Assembly: GCA_001792895.1 (NCBI GenBank)
Contig: MARA01000002.1
Coordinates: 2,666,001 to 2,730,000 of the forward strand
Source of the DNA: Lentinus brumalis
Taxonomy: Eukaryota; Basidiomycota; Agaricomycetes; Polyporales; Polyporaceae
Length of the DNA stretch: 64,000 nt
Direction of reading: 5' to 3'
Made by a program: the position numbers and the translations under genes. Numbering within the stretch: the stretch's first letter is position 1; each line of letters starts with the position of its first letter. Shown here in pieces: positions 32,129 through 43,587 of this stretch. Below the pieces are notes generated by a model. It ran no database searches and was not told the origin of the DNA. It worked only from the letters and a program-made list of their open reading frames with translations.

Positions 32129-32691
32129 TCGTGTTTTTTCTTGTTGCTTCTTGTCCTTGCTCTGCTTCGCTTTCTCTGTGCTGTGATATTGCTGTGATTC
32201 GCTCGAGTTTGTGCCATTCTCATTCTTGTACTTCGTAACATACGCATACAATGCAATCGTGATGGGATACCGGATAGCGCCACTGCGGAGCAAGCACTCG
32301 CGGGCATAGCTGGCGAGCGGGATCCACACACCAGCAGTCGACTTTCAACGTTGACACTAGCACTCTGTCCCGATACCGCTGGGATTGACGCGTCCCAATC
32401 TCCGCCTTCCTCATTTGCTCCGAGGCGAATATGTAGGGAGAATATGCAGTGTGCATATTCCCCAGCGTTGCAGTCTTTCCCGATGAGCTCGTCGAGTAGG
32501 ACGAGAGGTCATGTTGCGGGTCAACTCACCCAATGTCAGGTTTCTCGTAGTCGACTGCAGGTAGCTTTGAGAGCGCGTTGGAAGTGATGGGAAAGGGATA
32601 CCGCTGGCGGAGTCTTGCCTGAGCTCCCCTTCATTTTCACAGGGCTAAGGGACATCCTCCTTGGGAATAATAGCACCGTTCTTGCCGCAGA
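32129..32691. other. Intergenic stretch between convergent genes
   Basis: About 560 bp. The start probably holds the SFR1 3' UTR. A last kinase exon may lie near its right end, but no certain gene was found. Confidence 0.35.
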
Positions 32692-34097
32692 TCAGTATGG
32701 ACAAGGTAAGGGTTTCGAGTCTGAACTAATACTCACCTTTTTCGCGGCTGCTGCCGTGCGCATGACCTCCGGGGGACTCAACCAGTGCAAAGACTTTCTC
32801 TGGCCTTCCGGGAGTTCAGCGATCACGTCCAGCCGCTCCGATACGATCCTGCTCTCGTCCCCCAATAGCTCGTCGTCTGCAATTGGGACCGCCCAGTTCC
32901 ATTCAGAAATCGGTGCCCAATGTCCCGAGGAGCCATCTGGCTGCGGCAATGAGCTCGATGCAGGGGGGCCGTCCGGCTCTTGCGGCAAGGTATCTTCTCG
33001 GGGGTCATCTCCATCTTCAAAGCGGTAGGCCTCCTCAGGTAGGTCCACGTTCGTGATCATCACGTTCAGGAGCGGACCAGAGCAGTCTGAGGGGTCGTAC
33101 AAGGGATCAGCGGACAGTCCCGGGACCAGTGCGCGGAGACGGTCTCTCCAGCAGAGGTAGGCGGGTTCTTCCGTATACGCCATGCTCCTGGTGTAGTCGA
33201 CAAAGCTGCCGAACAGAGACAGGTCTCCGTCCAGCTGCGCACCAGACCACTGCTTCTTCAACGAGACGATGCGACGAGACGATAGACGCTGCTGTTTGCG
33301 GGTCTCCCAGGGTAGGCGACCAACCATGAACGCAAGCAAGGTGTAAGACGTTGACTCCATGTCGTCTCGTCGGGACGGAGCTATCGAAGTTGTGAGAGAT
33401 GTATGCATGCGGAGCACTGGGCAGTGTAAGTACTCACAATGGTGTATATGTCCCGCCAGGCTGAGATGGGATAGCGTGCCTATAGAATATGGTGTGCCCT
33501 TGTCCGGTAGATGCGCATCTGTGGAAAGGTCCCTGTACGGTCGACAGAGACCGAAGTCTACCACGCGTATGCGCACCTGCTTGTCTCCATCCGGGCCCAG
33601 CATGAGATTGCCGGATTTGATGTCGCAATGGACGATACCGCGGGAGTGGGTATACTCGAGAGCATCTAGCTATAGCTATACACGCATCAGTGACTAGTGA
33701 GGGCTTGCACGCTGTACGGTGGTGTCTGAACAAGTAAGCTGACCAGCTGATGTGCGAAGACTGCGAGGTTTCGCATCGTCAGATTGGCCTTCAATACGCT
33801 CAGGTCGACGCTGAGCACCTCCATAGCAAGGTATTCGTAGTACTGTGATATCCCCCAGGCGTAAGCTAGAGGGATACTCTTGTGACCTGAGACAGCATGA
33901 AGAGTATGAGTGCCGTGCCAACGAACCGAGAACACATCACACATACCTCGAAGCAAGACGAGTGCACACGCTTCATGAACTAGCCTTGGATGCTTGACGT
34001 GGTCCGTAACGTGGCACTTCTTCACTGCGACCAGCTTTGCCGGTTCTTCTGTCGTTTGCGCGCGATACACTCGCCCTGGCGCATCGTCAGCTTCGGC
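32692..34097 (-). CDS. Casein-kinase-1-type protein kinase (ends uncertain)
   Basis: Segments of a kinase join through short introns: 'GRVYRAQTTEE' and 'LVAVKKC' (glycine-loop end and beta-3 lysine), 'YYEYLAMEVLSVDLSVL' (hinge), 'YTHSRGIVHCDIKSGNLML' (catalytic loop), 'VVDFGLCRPY' (DFG), and 'SRRDDMESTSYTLLAFMVGR' followed by 'LPWE'. The HCDIK loop and the S-R-R-D-D-x-E-S segment are typical of the CK1 group. A 150-residue tail rich in Asp, Pro and Ser follows. Clear exon limits are 33669-33438 and one starting at 33380. The N-terminal exon holding the first glycines was not found upstream of 34097. The last exon may be missing, since the frame reads through a likely donor near 32740. It may be an accessory, divergent CK1 copy, and the substrate is unknown. 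Confidence 0.72.
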
Positions 34098-34331
34098 CTG
34101 TGATAATCGCCAGGTGTCACTGCTTGTTCACCATAACCCCCATATTTCGGCTCTTTTGGTAGAAAGATCAAGCGCATGCTGTGGGCGACGAGGAGAAAGA
34201 AAGCACTACTGCTGTTGTGTTAACCCCTGGCCGGCGTCTGATTTGAAGCGTGCTCCGATTCGTACGGAGTCCATCGTTGACACGTACTTATACATTTCCT
34301 TGCGTTCATGACATTCTCGTACAACGTCTCC

Positions 34332-35397
34332 TCACTCTTTCTTCAGGTCACGGCGGATTCGAGTGGGCCAGTTCGTAGCCTCCCTGCCGAGCAACCACCC
34401 GACAGTGTTGCTGTTTCCCGGAATGCCCCTACAGATAGTCAGATCATGGGAGCCAAATGTGTAGAACCAGTATTCCCACCTTTTGTCGTAATAGTACAGC
34501 ATCCTGTCCAATGCATCCACCCCATACTCGCCCGCGACGTTGACATGCGTCGCACCCCTGCCCCGGACCTGATCCCTCGCAATCGGCTCGACCTTGATAT
34601 CCTTCCCTGCTTGCTCGGAAATGTATCGTGCGACGTCTTCGAAGGTGCAGTTCTCGCCGACAAGCTCGTACCGCGCGCGGTTGTGCGTCACGGGGTCGAG
34701 CAGGACGACTCGCGCAATGGCGGCAAGGTCCTCGAGGTCGAGATATCCTTGCAGCGTTGTCGGGCTGTATGCGGCGGGAAGGATGCCTGTAGAGACGACA
34801 AGTTCGAGGTTGACGTTCTGCATCAAGGATGTGGGCTGCGAGTACGATGCGGCGTATGTGTAATTAGAATTCGCTTCGTTGTTGTGGAGGAACGCGGGCT
34901 GCATACCTGTAAGATGGTGTAGTTGAGGCCGGACTCGATCAAGTGCTCTTCCACGCTATACACACCTCTGTGAGCGAATGGGGACCATACGTATGCACTG
35001 AACCAAGAACGCACTAGAACTTCGCCTTGTGGTTGAGCAGCTTCGTCAGGACCGGGAACAGCACGCTGCAGTACACGAAATGCTTTACGCCCGCGGCCTT
35101 CGCAGCGTCGATGAGCGCGATGCCCATCGCACTCTCCAGCGCGTTGAACGCAGGCCCGTTGTGGAATACGATGTCGACGCCCTTCAGTGCGGGCCCGAGC
35201 GTGCTCGCCTCGAGGTAGTCTCCAAGGGCAAACGAGGAGTCCGTGAGCTGCGGGTATCGCTCCTTGAGCTTTTGCGCGGCGGCCTCAGAGCGGACGAAGA
35301 GCCGTAGGTCTGAAGGCGCGATAGATATGGAGTCGAGGAGGGCGCGAAGGACGAACCCAGACGTGCGACCGGAGGCACCAGTGATGAGGATGGTCAT
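34332..35397 (-). CDS. NmrA-like / NAD(P)-binding Rossmann-fold protein
   Basis: Three exons: 35397-35015, 34955-34907 and 34835-34332, about 312 residues. The start MTILITGASGRTSG carries the GxxGxxG dinucleotide motif of atypical short-chain dehydrogenases. Next come 'LRLFVRSEAAAQKL' and 'GVKHFVYCSV', then 'LIESGLNYTILQPTSLMQN', the NmrA/HSCARG family block, and 'YLDLEDLAAIARVVLLDP'. Members sense NAD(P) redox state or act as nitrogen regulators or reductases. The usual catalytic Tyr-x-x-x-Lys is not evident, so a sensor role is as likely as catalysis. The in-frame TAG after exon 1 lies across the GTGCGT donor, so it is part of the intron and not a break. The start at 35397 was preferred over an ATG 18 codons upstream because the beta-1 strand begins there. 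Confidence 0.85.
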
Positions 35398-35687
35398 GTT
35401 GTCTACATGGGTATGCATGATCAGTTGCGCGTACATCGAGTCGACGGGCACAATTACTCTTACTTACTTCAGATGCTACACCAAAAGGAGACAGTACTAG
35501 CTAGTACTTTGCTCGCCCTTATATGCTGAGTCGCAAGAGACTCCGCCCGGTATCAGCTAGAACTGCTATGTCAGTGTGAAAGTCAGTGCGTCATACAGAC
35601 CCACTGCAACTCCGAAACTCTGGGCCAGCTCGCGTCCAGTTCTTCCGATCGCAACCTGGACTCGACAATATGGAAAGCAAGTACCGA

Positions 35688-37862
35688 CTATGACGAACAT
35701 AGTGAAGCATAACGAGCATAACAATAGTATCGACATGTCCGAAAGTCCGCAAGCAAAATACATACACATAGAGATACACGGGTTCGAGAGCATGCGAGCG
35801 ACAACAGAGCTTGGTAGTCCGAAATCACGAGAGCGGCTGAATGTAATGTCCAAATGGTGTCGACGTTACTGTCCGTGCCCGAGAGCCTCGGGAGGTGGGT
35901 GTAGTATCCTCTCTGGATACCTGCAGATGCACCGTCAGACAAGAGGGCACCAATTTCAGAGGACGCAAGGACTGCGCACCGTGCTTTGATCCTCGATCTC
36001 AAGTCCTCCTCGTAAATCTGATCTGCACCGAGCTGATTACCAAGGGTCAGCCACCTGCGTGGCCCAGTAACATCATCAGCAACGTCTCAGCGCGATACGG
36101 AGACCGCATTCACTCACCCAGGCCGCGTGTTGTGCCTCCTGCCGAAGATCTCAATCTTGCGTCCGCCAGGGCACATGCGTTCGATCAGACCATAGACCTC
36201 ATCCGGCTTCCTGCTTGTCTCCCGCACCTCCGAGACGATTACGTCGGTGTCCAGACCGCGATTGACCCACGAGGGGAACTTCAAGTTCCCATGCTCGTCG
36301 GTCACCGTCTTCACGCCCACCAGCATGTGTTCCTTGGTATGGTTTAGCCAGTGACCCGTACGGCCGGTGCGGATGACACGCTGAAGCTGATTCGTCTTGA
36401 CCCAGACGACCTCGTCCACGCGCGTATAGCCCCAGACGCGGAGACATTCGCGACCTATTTCCATCGCGCGACCGGTCACCCACAAGAAGAGAAGCCCTTC
36501 ATCCTGGAGTGTAGGGATTGGCATGGCGCGCATCTCATCGTCAGTCATCGTCCCATATGGAAGCTGTGGTGGTAGTGAGTCGCAGGCATGGCATTCGGTA
36601 TGGCGGTACGTACACTCATGTGGATATCCCATGGAGGGTCGGCCATGATGACATGGAACTTGCCCAATACCGAGTAGTCAAACCGTCGCAAATCACAGTT
36701 GAGCCACTGTGGTGGCAACTGTGCGATTATCCAGTCAGTTCATGGACAGAGGTGTAGCCTTCAGAGATACTTACTGGAGTCGTCTCCTTGCCCTCCGGAC
36801 CAAGCCCGAGTTTCAGCCTGTACGGCTTCCTCTTCGGAACCATCCTCTGCTCAGCCATGCCATGGCCATCATTCACATCCCAGTCCACCTCGAAGTGAAG
36901 GTATCGACACGGCGCCTTCTCCTTCCCCCTTCCGCCAGCACCCAGACCACTGGGCAAACTGACCGGTCCCTGTCCTTGAGCGCCATACTGCATCTGCCTG
37001 TGCGACGGTAGTGGTGGTATAGAGGGAGACTGCGCATATGTGGGCTCGGAGTAGCAGGTGTTGAGGTAAGAGCAGTGGCCGAGCGCGGGGTCGGTGTGTG
37101 GTCGGAGGAGCGGTCGGAAGTGTATGCGGTCGCAGATAGCAGCAACACCCTTGGACGGGCTCATCGTTGACTGTGCTTCACGTCTGACTTTCGCGCACTC
37201 GTCCTTCGTGATATGCGGACAGATAGGCTCGAAGCTGCCGGTGAGGGAGTGAAACTGCGCCACTGTTCAGCGACCTCGTTACGCGGACTGTCAGGCGTGA
37301 AGCTCACCTGCTCCGCAAGCAACCTTCCCTTCGCGCTCGGCAGCTGCATGAGCGCATACACCTCCTTCATCGTCTTGTTCAAGCTCTCCAGCGTGCCCGG
37401 TGGAGGCTTCCAAGTGTCCTTCTCCTTCAAATCCGGTGTGGCGTCCTCTTCCTCCGCCCTACCCGCAGCAGAGTCGTCGTCCTCATCCACGACGCGCTTC
37501 CTCTTCCTCTTCATGGGAGATACTTGAGACCGCTCCGTCTGTCCCGAGCCAGAAGCTGCAGCCCCGAGCTGCACCCCCATAATGGTGAGACTCCCATCGG
37601 CCTCTTCGTCTCGCGAGAGTGTAATCTTGCCTTGATCCCAGCTGTCAGAGAGTCGCTCGAGTATACGTTCAAAGCGCGGGAGGTCGATGAGACGGAACCT
37701 GGGAGCGGGCTCCGAGTCCGGAAAGAGGCCTGAGGGAGGACCAGACGCGACGACGCGCGTGAGGAGGTCGAACGAGGATATCGGCGCAGTCACGGCATGG
37801 GAGGAGAAGAGAGTCCCCAACGCCGCGGATGCGACTACTTTGAGCTTGTCCTCGACCGACAT
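35688..37862 (-). CDS. IME4: METTL3/IME4-type N6-adenosine RNA methyltransferase
   Basis: Ime4/METTL3 is the SAM-dependent catalytic subunit that writes m6A on mRNA. Exons: 37862-37308, 37254-36775, 36718-36614, 36563-36118 and 36054-35688, all in phase. The N-terminal half contains basic and acidic stretches ('[14 protein letters not shown]') and a CCCH-like zinc segment 'CPHITKDEC...HCSYLNTC...CRYLHFEVD'. The methyltransferase core shows the catalytic '[12 protein letters not shown]', then '[20 protein letters not shown]', '[10 protein letters not shown]', '[14 protein letters not shown]' and '[10 protein letters not shown]'. It closes with '[17 protein letters not shown]'. About 100 more residues with no recognisable family pattern follow before the stop at 35688. 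An alternative start 15 codons upstream is possible. In yeast Ime4 drives meiosis; presence in this lineage suggests an active m6A pathway. Confidence 0.92.
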
Positions 37863-38287
37863 GACATGGGTTGCAGAGGGTATGGTGGACAAGTAGACTC
37901 CGAGCACGACGCGAGTCCGACTGCGCTGCCACCAGATTGACGCTGTAGTGCACTACCCGCAGGTTGAACAAATTACGAAAGCGCGAATTCTAGCCGCTAA
38001 CTGAAGCCTGTCTTTGTAGCGGCAGGAGGTGGTGCAATCAGACAACCCCCTCGCCTTTTACTAGGGGGTTCCGTGTTCCGCCTCCATCTTAATGCCGCCT
38101 TCCCAATTTTTCAGCACACAGCTCCTTCTGAGCTAGCTCAACATCCTTCGGGATTTCTCATTTTGCTTGTCTCCTTCTTTTACATCCGTACAGGCCGGTA
38201 GCAGGTGCTTGAAACAAAGCTTCATACACTATGCAATTCTGATTCGTACATGGACATTTCCTCAGACGGTACTATGCTTGGCTACGC
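37863..38287. other. Intergenic stretch with a GC-arm hairpin
   Basis: 425 bp between the METTL3 start and the GST stop. It contains one short perfect inverted repeat, reported separately, and nothing else recognised. Confidence 0.4.
38044..38070. repeat. Short hairpin, arms AACCCCC/GGGGGTT
   Basis: Seven-base perfect arms around a 13-base loop. It could be a transcript-end structure for GST (-) or chance. Confidence 0.4.
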
Positions 38288-39207
38288 TCAAGGGACATGG
38301 ATGCCCGCCTGGAACCCCGGGCGAGCTTCAGCACGCTCGACCCATGCCTGCAAATACGAGCTGTCAATACCGCGCAATAGCCCCCTCTCCAGTACTGGGA
38401 ATAGAGAGCTCACCTTCAGAGCAGGCCACTGGTCAAGCGACTCGATTCCAGCAATCTTGTGGAACCTAATCCAGGCGATAACGTTAAGGTCCGCAAGGCT
38501 GTAGCGACCACGTCCAGAACCGGCGAGCCAGTCGCGACCGCCGTCCTCATTGAGACGGAGCTCAAGGACGCTATAGAGACGCTTCGTCTCCTCGGTGTAA
38601 CCTGTGTTGCTTGAGGTGAGTTTCGTGCATTCAATGTAGAATGATTGTGACTTACGCTTCTTCGCGTAGGGAATATCCTCAGGCGCGTACTTGTTGAAGT
38701 GGTTCGCCTGGCCCTGCATCGGGCCAACACCACCGTGCTAGTTTACCGAAATGCCCGTCAGCATCGATCTTCAAGTGACATGTACGCGTTCACAGGCACG
38801 CACAGCGAAGAAGATCCACTGGAGCATCACGCTGTAGTTGTCCGGGTCGGCATCGCGGTCGAAGCTGAACTTGTGCTCCTTGTCGTAGTGCTGATCGAGG
38901 TACAGCAGGATTGCCGCGGACTCGAACACGTTGAAGTTGTTGCGCGAGCGGTCTACGAGCGCGGGGATGCGACCGTTCGGGTTCACCTTGAGGAACCAGG
39001 GCTCTTTCTGCACATTCGTGCTGATATCGAGCTTCTCGATGCTTCGAAAGGAGAGTCAGTCCAGGTTCTTGGGCATGAGTAGTGCGATCACACATACTCA
39101 TACTGGATGCCGTAGGCAGCCTTTAGCTCCTCGAGCAAGATGGAGACCTTGTGGCCGTTCGGCGTGGCGGCGGTGTAAAGGACGAGGGGTGCGCTGCCAG
39201 AGGACAT
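38288..39207 (-). CDS. Glutathione S-transferase, Ure2p-like class
   Basis: Five exons in phase: 39207-39098, 39041-38804, 38737-38656, 38601-38414 and 38347-38288, about 224 residues. The N-terminal thioredoxin fold shows '[20 protein letters not shown]' and the cis-Pro and glutathione-binding segment '[13 protein letters not shown]...[11 protein letters not shown]'. The C-terminal helical domain has '[20 protein letters not shown]', '[12 protein letters not shown]', '[12 protein letters not shown]' and '[12 protein letters not shown]'. These blocks are typical of fungal Ure2p-like GSTs, expanded in wood-decay fungi and tied to detoxification of wood extractives or to redox homeostasis. The usual class-defining Tyr/Ser is replaced by 'TAATPNG', where an Asn may act. 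No targeting peptide, so probably cytosolic. Confidence 0.9.
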
Positions 39208-40078
39208 GGTGCGTGTGTGAGTGGTGATCAGACGAGTGAGTGCTTTGCGGAATGGTGTGAACATACATGCTCGAGCTGCCGGGCTGTATATATACGCCCC
39301 TGGTCCAGTGCGCTTCTCATGAAGCCAATTGACGGTCAAGCCTTCGATCGGTCACGTCATCGCGAGCAACTCGACGCTCTGTAAGCCACCTCTGCGGCCC
39401 GCGCAGGCCTTGTTCTTCCTAATCCACGGCCCATATCGAATGGGGAGTGCGCCCATGGGAACCGCCACAGGACGCTATCTCAGATGACCCCCAAATGCAC
39501 TTCTGGAAGCCTGCGCTGAGTAAGGACATCGAGACGGTTTACCGCCCCGTGAGCGTGCGCCACAGTTGCTGTCGTCGAGGCTGACCTCCGGACGTCGGTC
39601 TATGACACTCGTATAACAAAGCAAGAGAGCGACTCGCAGACAGTAATAATGCACATACCAGCTGGGGGAGCCAGTAAGTTAACAACCGCACAATCGAAAC
39701 AAACTGACGCTGGAGCTGTACTGAGCGCACCGTGACCGATGATGGACGGAACTGCTGAATAAGTAACCACAGCCGGGGTGACGACCACAGTCGGCAATTA
39801 CGGTGCGCCAGAAGCCAGCATACCGCCCCTCCGAGTAGATCAAGGCTCGCCCGCACCTCTTGCTGACTGACACATCGCCGTGGGTTTCGCGTTTACTACC
39901 ATACGCCGGAATGGACGGCGAGTATGTGAACATCAAAGAAGAACGTCCGATGACTTCGCTGTCCAAGTAACGCGGGTATATCGATTGGAGTGGTAAGGTC
40001 GTGAACACGTAGAGTACCTGTCCATTAGTCAAGTAGTTGAGTCCCATACCCAGTTGAGGCGAAGTCCGCATCCGAACT
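39208..40078. other. Long intergenic stretch, no supported gene
   Basis: About 870 bp between the GST start and the GH128 stop. Open frames here are short and without family motifs. The right part is probably the 3' region of GH128. Confidence 0.4.
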
Positions 40079-41269
40079 TCAAGGAATGAGGGTATAGATG
40101 GTATGCACGGCACTCCCCAGAAGGCAGAGCCATGAGACAGCCAAGTGAGTGGCACCGTTGTTGCCTGAAACGGACGTTGAGTTGGTACCTGAGCCGCCAT
40201 GGACAACTCCGGGCTGGTACCCAGAGCTGACATTAGGCGTGACGGCGCCGATATACTGCTCGCCGAGCGTATTGATCTTGCCCTGCGAAGTCATCAGAGC
40301 ATTCGCCTGGCCGATGGGCAAGTCTAGTCAGCAACCGATCGCCAGTGGCATGCATGCAGGATAAAACATTACCGTGTTCACGCCCTGCAAGTCTTCCATG
40401 GCCCCGAACCAGGCATATCGTTCGACCCAGTCCGTATTGTCCATGAACTCCTGCGTCGCGTTCATGAAGTCGACGACGTCCTGCTGAGAGCATTGCTCGT
40501 CGGCATTGTTGAAGTTCTGTCGTCGATAAGACATGTCAGCGAGAGATGCTCCCAGGCATGGTACCACGTACCTGGCACGCCCATTCCGTTACCCAGACCG
40601 GCTTCTGAAACGTATCATGGTAGTCCGTCAGGTACTCCATAAAACCGGTCGAGTTGATATCGTAGTAATGAACGGCGACGAAGTCGATGTTGCAGCCGCC
40701 CTGGCACTGGTTCATCCAGTCGAGAAGCCACTGCTTGCCTGCGGGGGATCCACTAGGCGCGGGCGACCCGAGGAGTATACCCTGCGCCTTGAGTGGCTCA
40801 ATATGCGCCTTCCACAGCGCAGCGCCTTCCGAAGGAGACATGTCCGACTGCCCAGAGATCTCGGGCTCGTTAAACCCTAGCACGTGGGTGACCTTCAAGC
40901 TCTGGATGGTGTCGTTGATCGTGGAGTCCCACTGCGAGACCTGGCGCTCGCCCCATAGCATAGGAACGAACTCGAGGTTAGCTTGCAGGTCGGCAGGGCT
41001 AGGATTCCACGTGTAATACCTGGTGGTCACGGGAGTCATGAGTGGAAGACAGGTATTTGTGGCGGATGCACACACCATTGTACCTTGCCTGTGCTGAGGT
41101 ACTGGCCCACGTCGATGTTGTTGCCGTTAGGCCAAGGCAAACCAGCCTTGCTGGTACTTGATACTGCGCGAGCGTGCAGCGGTTGGGTATCGGGCGGGAT
41201 AGCGTGCGCCACAGCACGGCGAGGGAAGAGGGCAAGGAAGAGAAGGAGTGCAGCTATGCGGTATGGCAT
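40079..41269 (-). CDS. GH128 (Asl1-like) beta-1,3-glucanase, probably GPI-anchored
   Basis: Four exons: 41269-41076, 41019-40572, 40516-40373 and 40306-40079. A signal peptide (MPYRIAALLLFLALFPRRAVA) leads into the glycosyl hydrolase catalytic core known from fission yeast Asl1. Motifs are 'WYYTWNP', 'FVPMLWG', 'VLGFNEPE' (acid/base Glu), 'FVAVHYY' and 'PVWVTEWAC' (nucleophile Glu). GH128 enzymes cleave beta-1,3-glucan. The C-terminus has a Gly/Ser/Thr-rich linker ending in a small-residue site (SGNNGA) and a hydrophobic tail 'HLAVSWLCLLGSAVHTIYTL', the pattern of a GPI signal, so the enzyme is likely held at the plasma membrane or wall and used in wall remodelling. Confidence 0.88.
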
Positions 41270-41753
41270 GATGGGTCGTCGCAGGTCGTGTCTAGAAGTA
41301 CAGTGAGGGTAACTGGTACATATGAATTGAAGACCGCAGCCGGAGGATGTGACCTTGATTTTGTATGAATGCATGTCGTGGAGTCCTGCCAACTCTCCAG
41401 GAACCATAAGATGACGCTTGAGTGGGACGTGGTGGGGCCGGTGAAACTGACTCTGCACGAGGCGTACCTGGATGATCCAGTGAGTGGGGGCTGCACTTAC
41501 ACAACGACGTGCACAGACACTGAGAGCAGAAGAAGGATGTGGATTTAGAGAAACGAATCAGAAACATACAAGTACAGTACCTAGAAAGCCGAGGACGATA
41601 TGAGTTCCTCTGAGCGCACAACAAGGCAGGACGATGACGCACCCTACACCCTACACAGCGAGAGAGCATGCGCAGGAGTCTTATCCGCCACCATGACCCA
41701 TCTAAACGAGGTGGAACGGGGCCGAGTCCACTGGTCAAATCGGAGCCACCTGG
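41270..41753. other. Intergenic stretch, no gene seen
   Basis: About 480 bp upstream of GH128 and downstream of COA5. Probably the GH128 promoter and the COA5 3' UTR. Confidence 0.4.
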
Positions 41754-42083
41754 CTAAGTCGACGCTGGCGCCGTCTGCTCTTGCGCTTTTGGCGGCGGTG
41801 GAGGGAGGTCTACGTTGTTACCCCTAAACCGCTTCCTCATGTCGAGCTAGGACAGCGCGATATGTCCGTCAACGAGGTGACACCGAACAGCAGCGCACGG
41901 CCGACGCACCATTCCCCGCTTGCACTCAAAGGTCGCCTGCCGGAGCGCCTTGCACGACTCCGGGAGCTCGTTCGTGTGTTCCCGCAAGCATTCAGACGGA
42001 AGATGACCCTGCTTGAGGACGCAGTCCGACTGTAGCAGGCATTCCTTCAGCGCGGACAGGAGGTGGGAGCAGGAGGAGGACAT
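41754..42083 (-). CDS. PET191: Cytochrome c oxidase assembly factor 5 (Pet191)
   Basis: Two exons, 42083-41910 and 41846-41754, 88 residues. Twin Cx9C motifs are seen: 'CSHLLSALKEC' and 'CKALRQATFEC', with further Cys in 'SDCVL' and 'SECLREH'. The end 'MLDMRKRFRGNN' is the family signature. Pet191/COA5 is an intermembrane-space Mia40 substrate needed for complex IV assembly. The longer frame upstream of 42083 lacks family sequence, so the start was placed at MSSSCSHLL. The gene is divergent from IBA57 with 83 bp between start codons, so they must share a bidirectional promoter. The Pro-rich last 15 residues are variable in the family. Confidence 0.93.
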
Positions 42084-42166
42084 CGTCGGAGGCAAGTGCG
42101 GTCCGAAGCGCCGGGCGCGACGCGCTGCTCGCTCAGCAGACTCCGAGTCCTTGAGTCTCGAATGCC

Positions 42167-43486
42167 ATGCCGCTCCCTCCCATCCTGCGCTCGCTGGTGC
42201 GAAGTACACCAACGGTCGCGCCTGTGCCTCACAGGGCGGTCATCTCTGTCACTGGGTCGCAGGCTGCTGAATTCTTGAATGGCTTGACTGCGGCTTCTGT
42301 TCCGGGCCACCCCCACAGTCACTTTTACTCCGCATTTCTGCACGCGCAGGTGCGCAAGAACAACATATGATTGAGACACATGTACTGATACATGTCGCTT
42401 CTCTTAGGGCAGGGTGCTCCATGACATCTTCATCTGGGCGCACACAACGCCTGCGGGCCGCCAGGGGTACCTCATCGAATACGACGCGCGACCGTCCGAA
42501 GCACCTGACTTGATCCCCATGCTGAAGCGTCATATTCTTCGCTCGAAGGTCAAGGTCAAGGACCTTACGGAGGAGTACGACATCTGGGCCGCGTGGGGTT
42601 CCGAGAAGGAGAAGTCTTGGGAGACCATCCGGAACTGGGACTTCGCGCGCAGTGGCGTCATCGAGCCAGTCTGGGACAAGAACGGGGAATGGCCCTGGGG
42701 ATCAACGCAAGGAGTTCTGAGAGACAGACGTGCAGTCGGCATGGGCCACAGACTGTTGGTGCGGAAGGGAGATCGTCGTAAGCAACTTGTCGTGGCTCTC
42801 GAAGTTCCGTCCCCTTTCACGTAACGCAGCGCAGGAAGCGTCAAGTCATGATGTCGCCTCGGACGACGCGTACCTTCTGCATCGTATCTTGAATGGCGTA
42901 CCAGAGGGCTCGACGGACATTCCGCCGACGCGTGCCCTCCCTATGGACTCCAACATGGATATCATGGGTGGACGTGAGTACTTCTCTGCATGGTACCTAT
43001 GCTATAGGTGACTTATTATGTATGTCAGTCGACTTTCGGAAGGGCTGTTATGTTGGCCAAGAACTCACAGTCCGCACATACCACACCGGGCAGCTACGGA
43101 AGCGCACGCTGCCCGTGGTCATCCACAAGCCTGACACGTCGTGAGTCCATCGCACACAGCGTGTCTCCATGTTGCTGACGATTTCTAGATTGTCCAACTT
43201 GGACCGTTCACCCGAAAATTTTGCAGCAATCCCAGCAGATTCAGACATTCGACCACATCTACTGCAGAGCGTGGACGATGGTGCCCCAAGGCCCCGTCCA
43301 CGAGGTACCGGAACATTGCTCAGCTCTACGCAAGGCGTCGGACTTGCCCTGTTGCGCCTAGAACAAGTTGAGGCCGTCGAGCAGGGCAAAATGCGGTTTG
43401 CACTGACGACCGGCGGAGGCGAAGAGTGGGGTGTGTCACCGTACTGGCCAGACTGGTGGCCACATCCTCCACCTGAGGAACAGTAG
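42167..43486 (+). CDS. IBA57: Iron-sulfur cluster assembly factor Iba57 (CAF17), GcvT-fold
   Basis: Iba57 acts with Isa1 and Isa2 in mitochondrial [4Fe-4S] assembly. Exons: 42167-42349, 42408-42777, 42830-42973, 43029-43140 and 43189-43486, all in phase. The N-terminus ([18 protein letters not shown]) looks like a mitochondrial targeting peptide. The folate-fold blocks '[20 protein letters not shown]', '[10 protein letters not shown]' and 'GYLIEYDAR' precede the diagnostic '[20 protein letters not shown]', whose Cys is the conserved COG0354 cysteine. The C-terminus carries '[15 protein letters not shown]'. Length (about 368 residues) is normal. The neighbour COA5 is also mitochondrial and shares its promoter; ISA2, its direct partner, is at 24.5-25.4 kb. 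Confidence 0.94.
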
Positions 43487-43587
43487 TTATGCCATGTATG
43501 TAGCTATATATGATATAAGGTGGTCGTTCATTCCTCTTGACATGGTTGCAGTTGGTTGCGGATCTACCCTGTGTGTACGAAGCAGCA

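Noticed and set aside
35029..35307. Plus-strand frames within the NmrA-like gene
   Set aside because: Antisense shadows; the minus-strand Rossmann motif and splice phases are clear.
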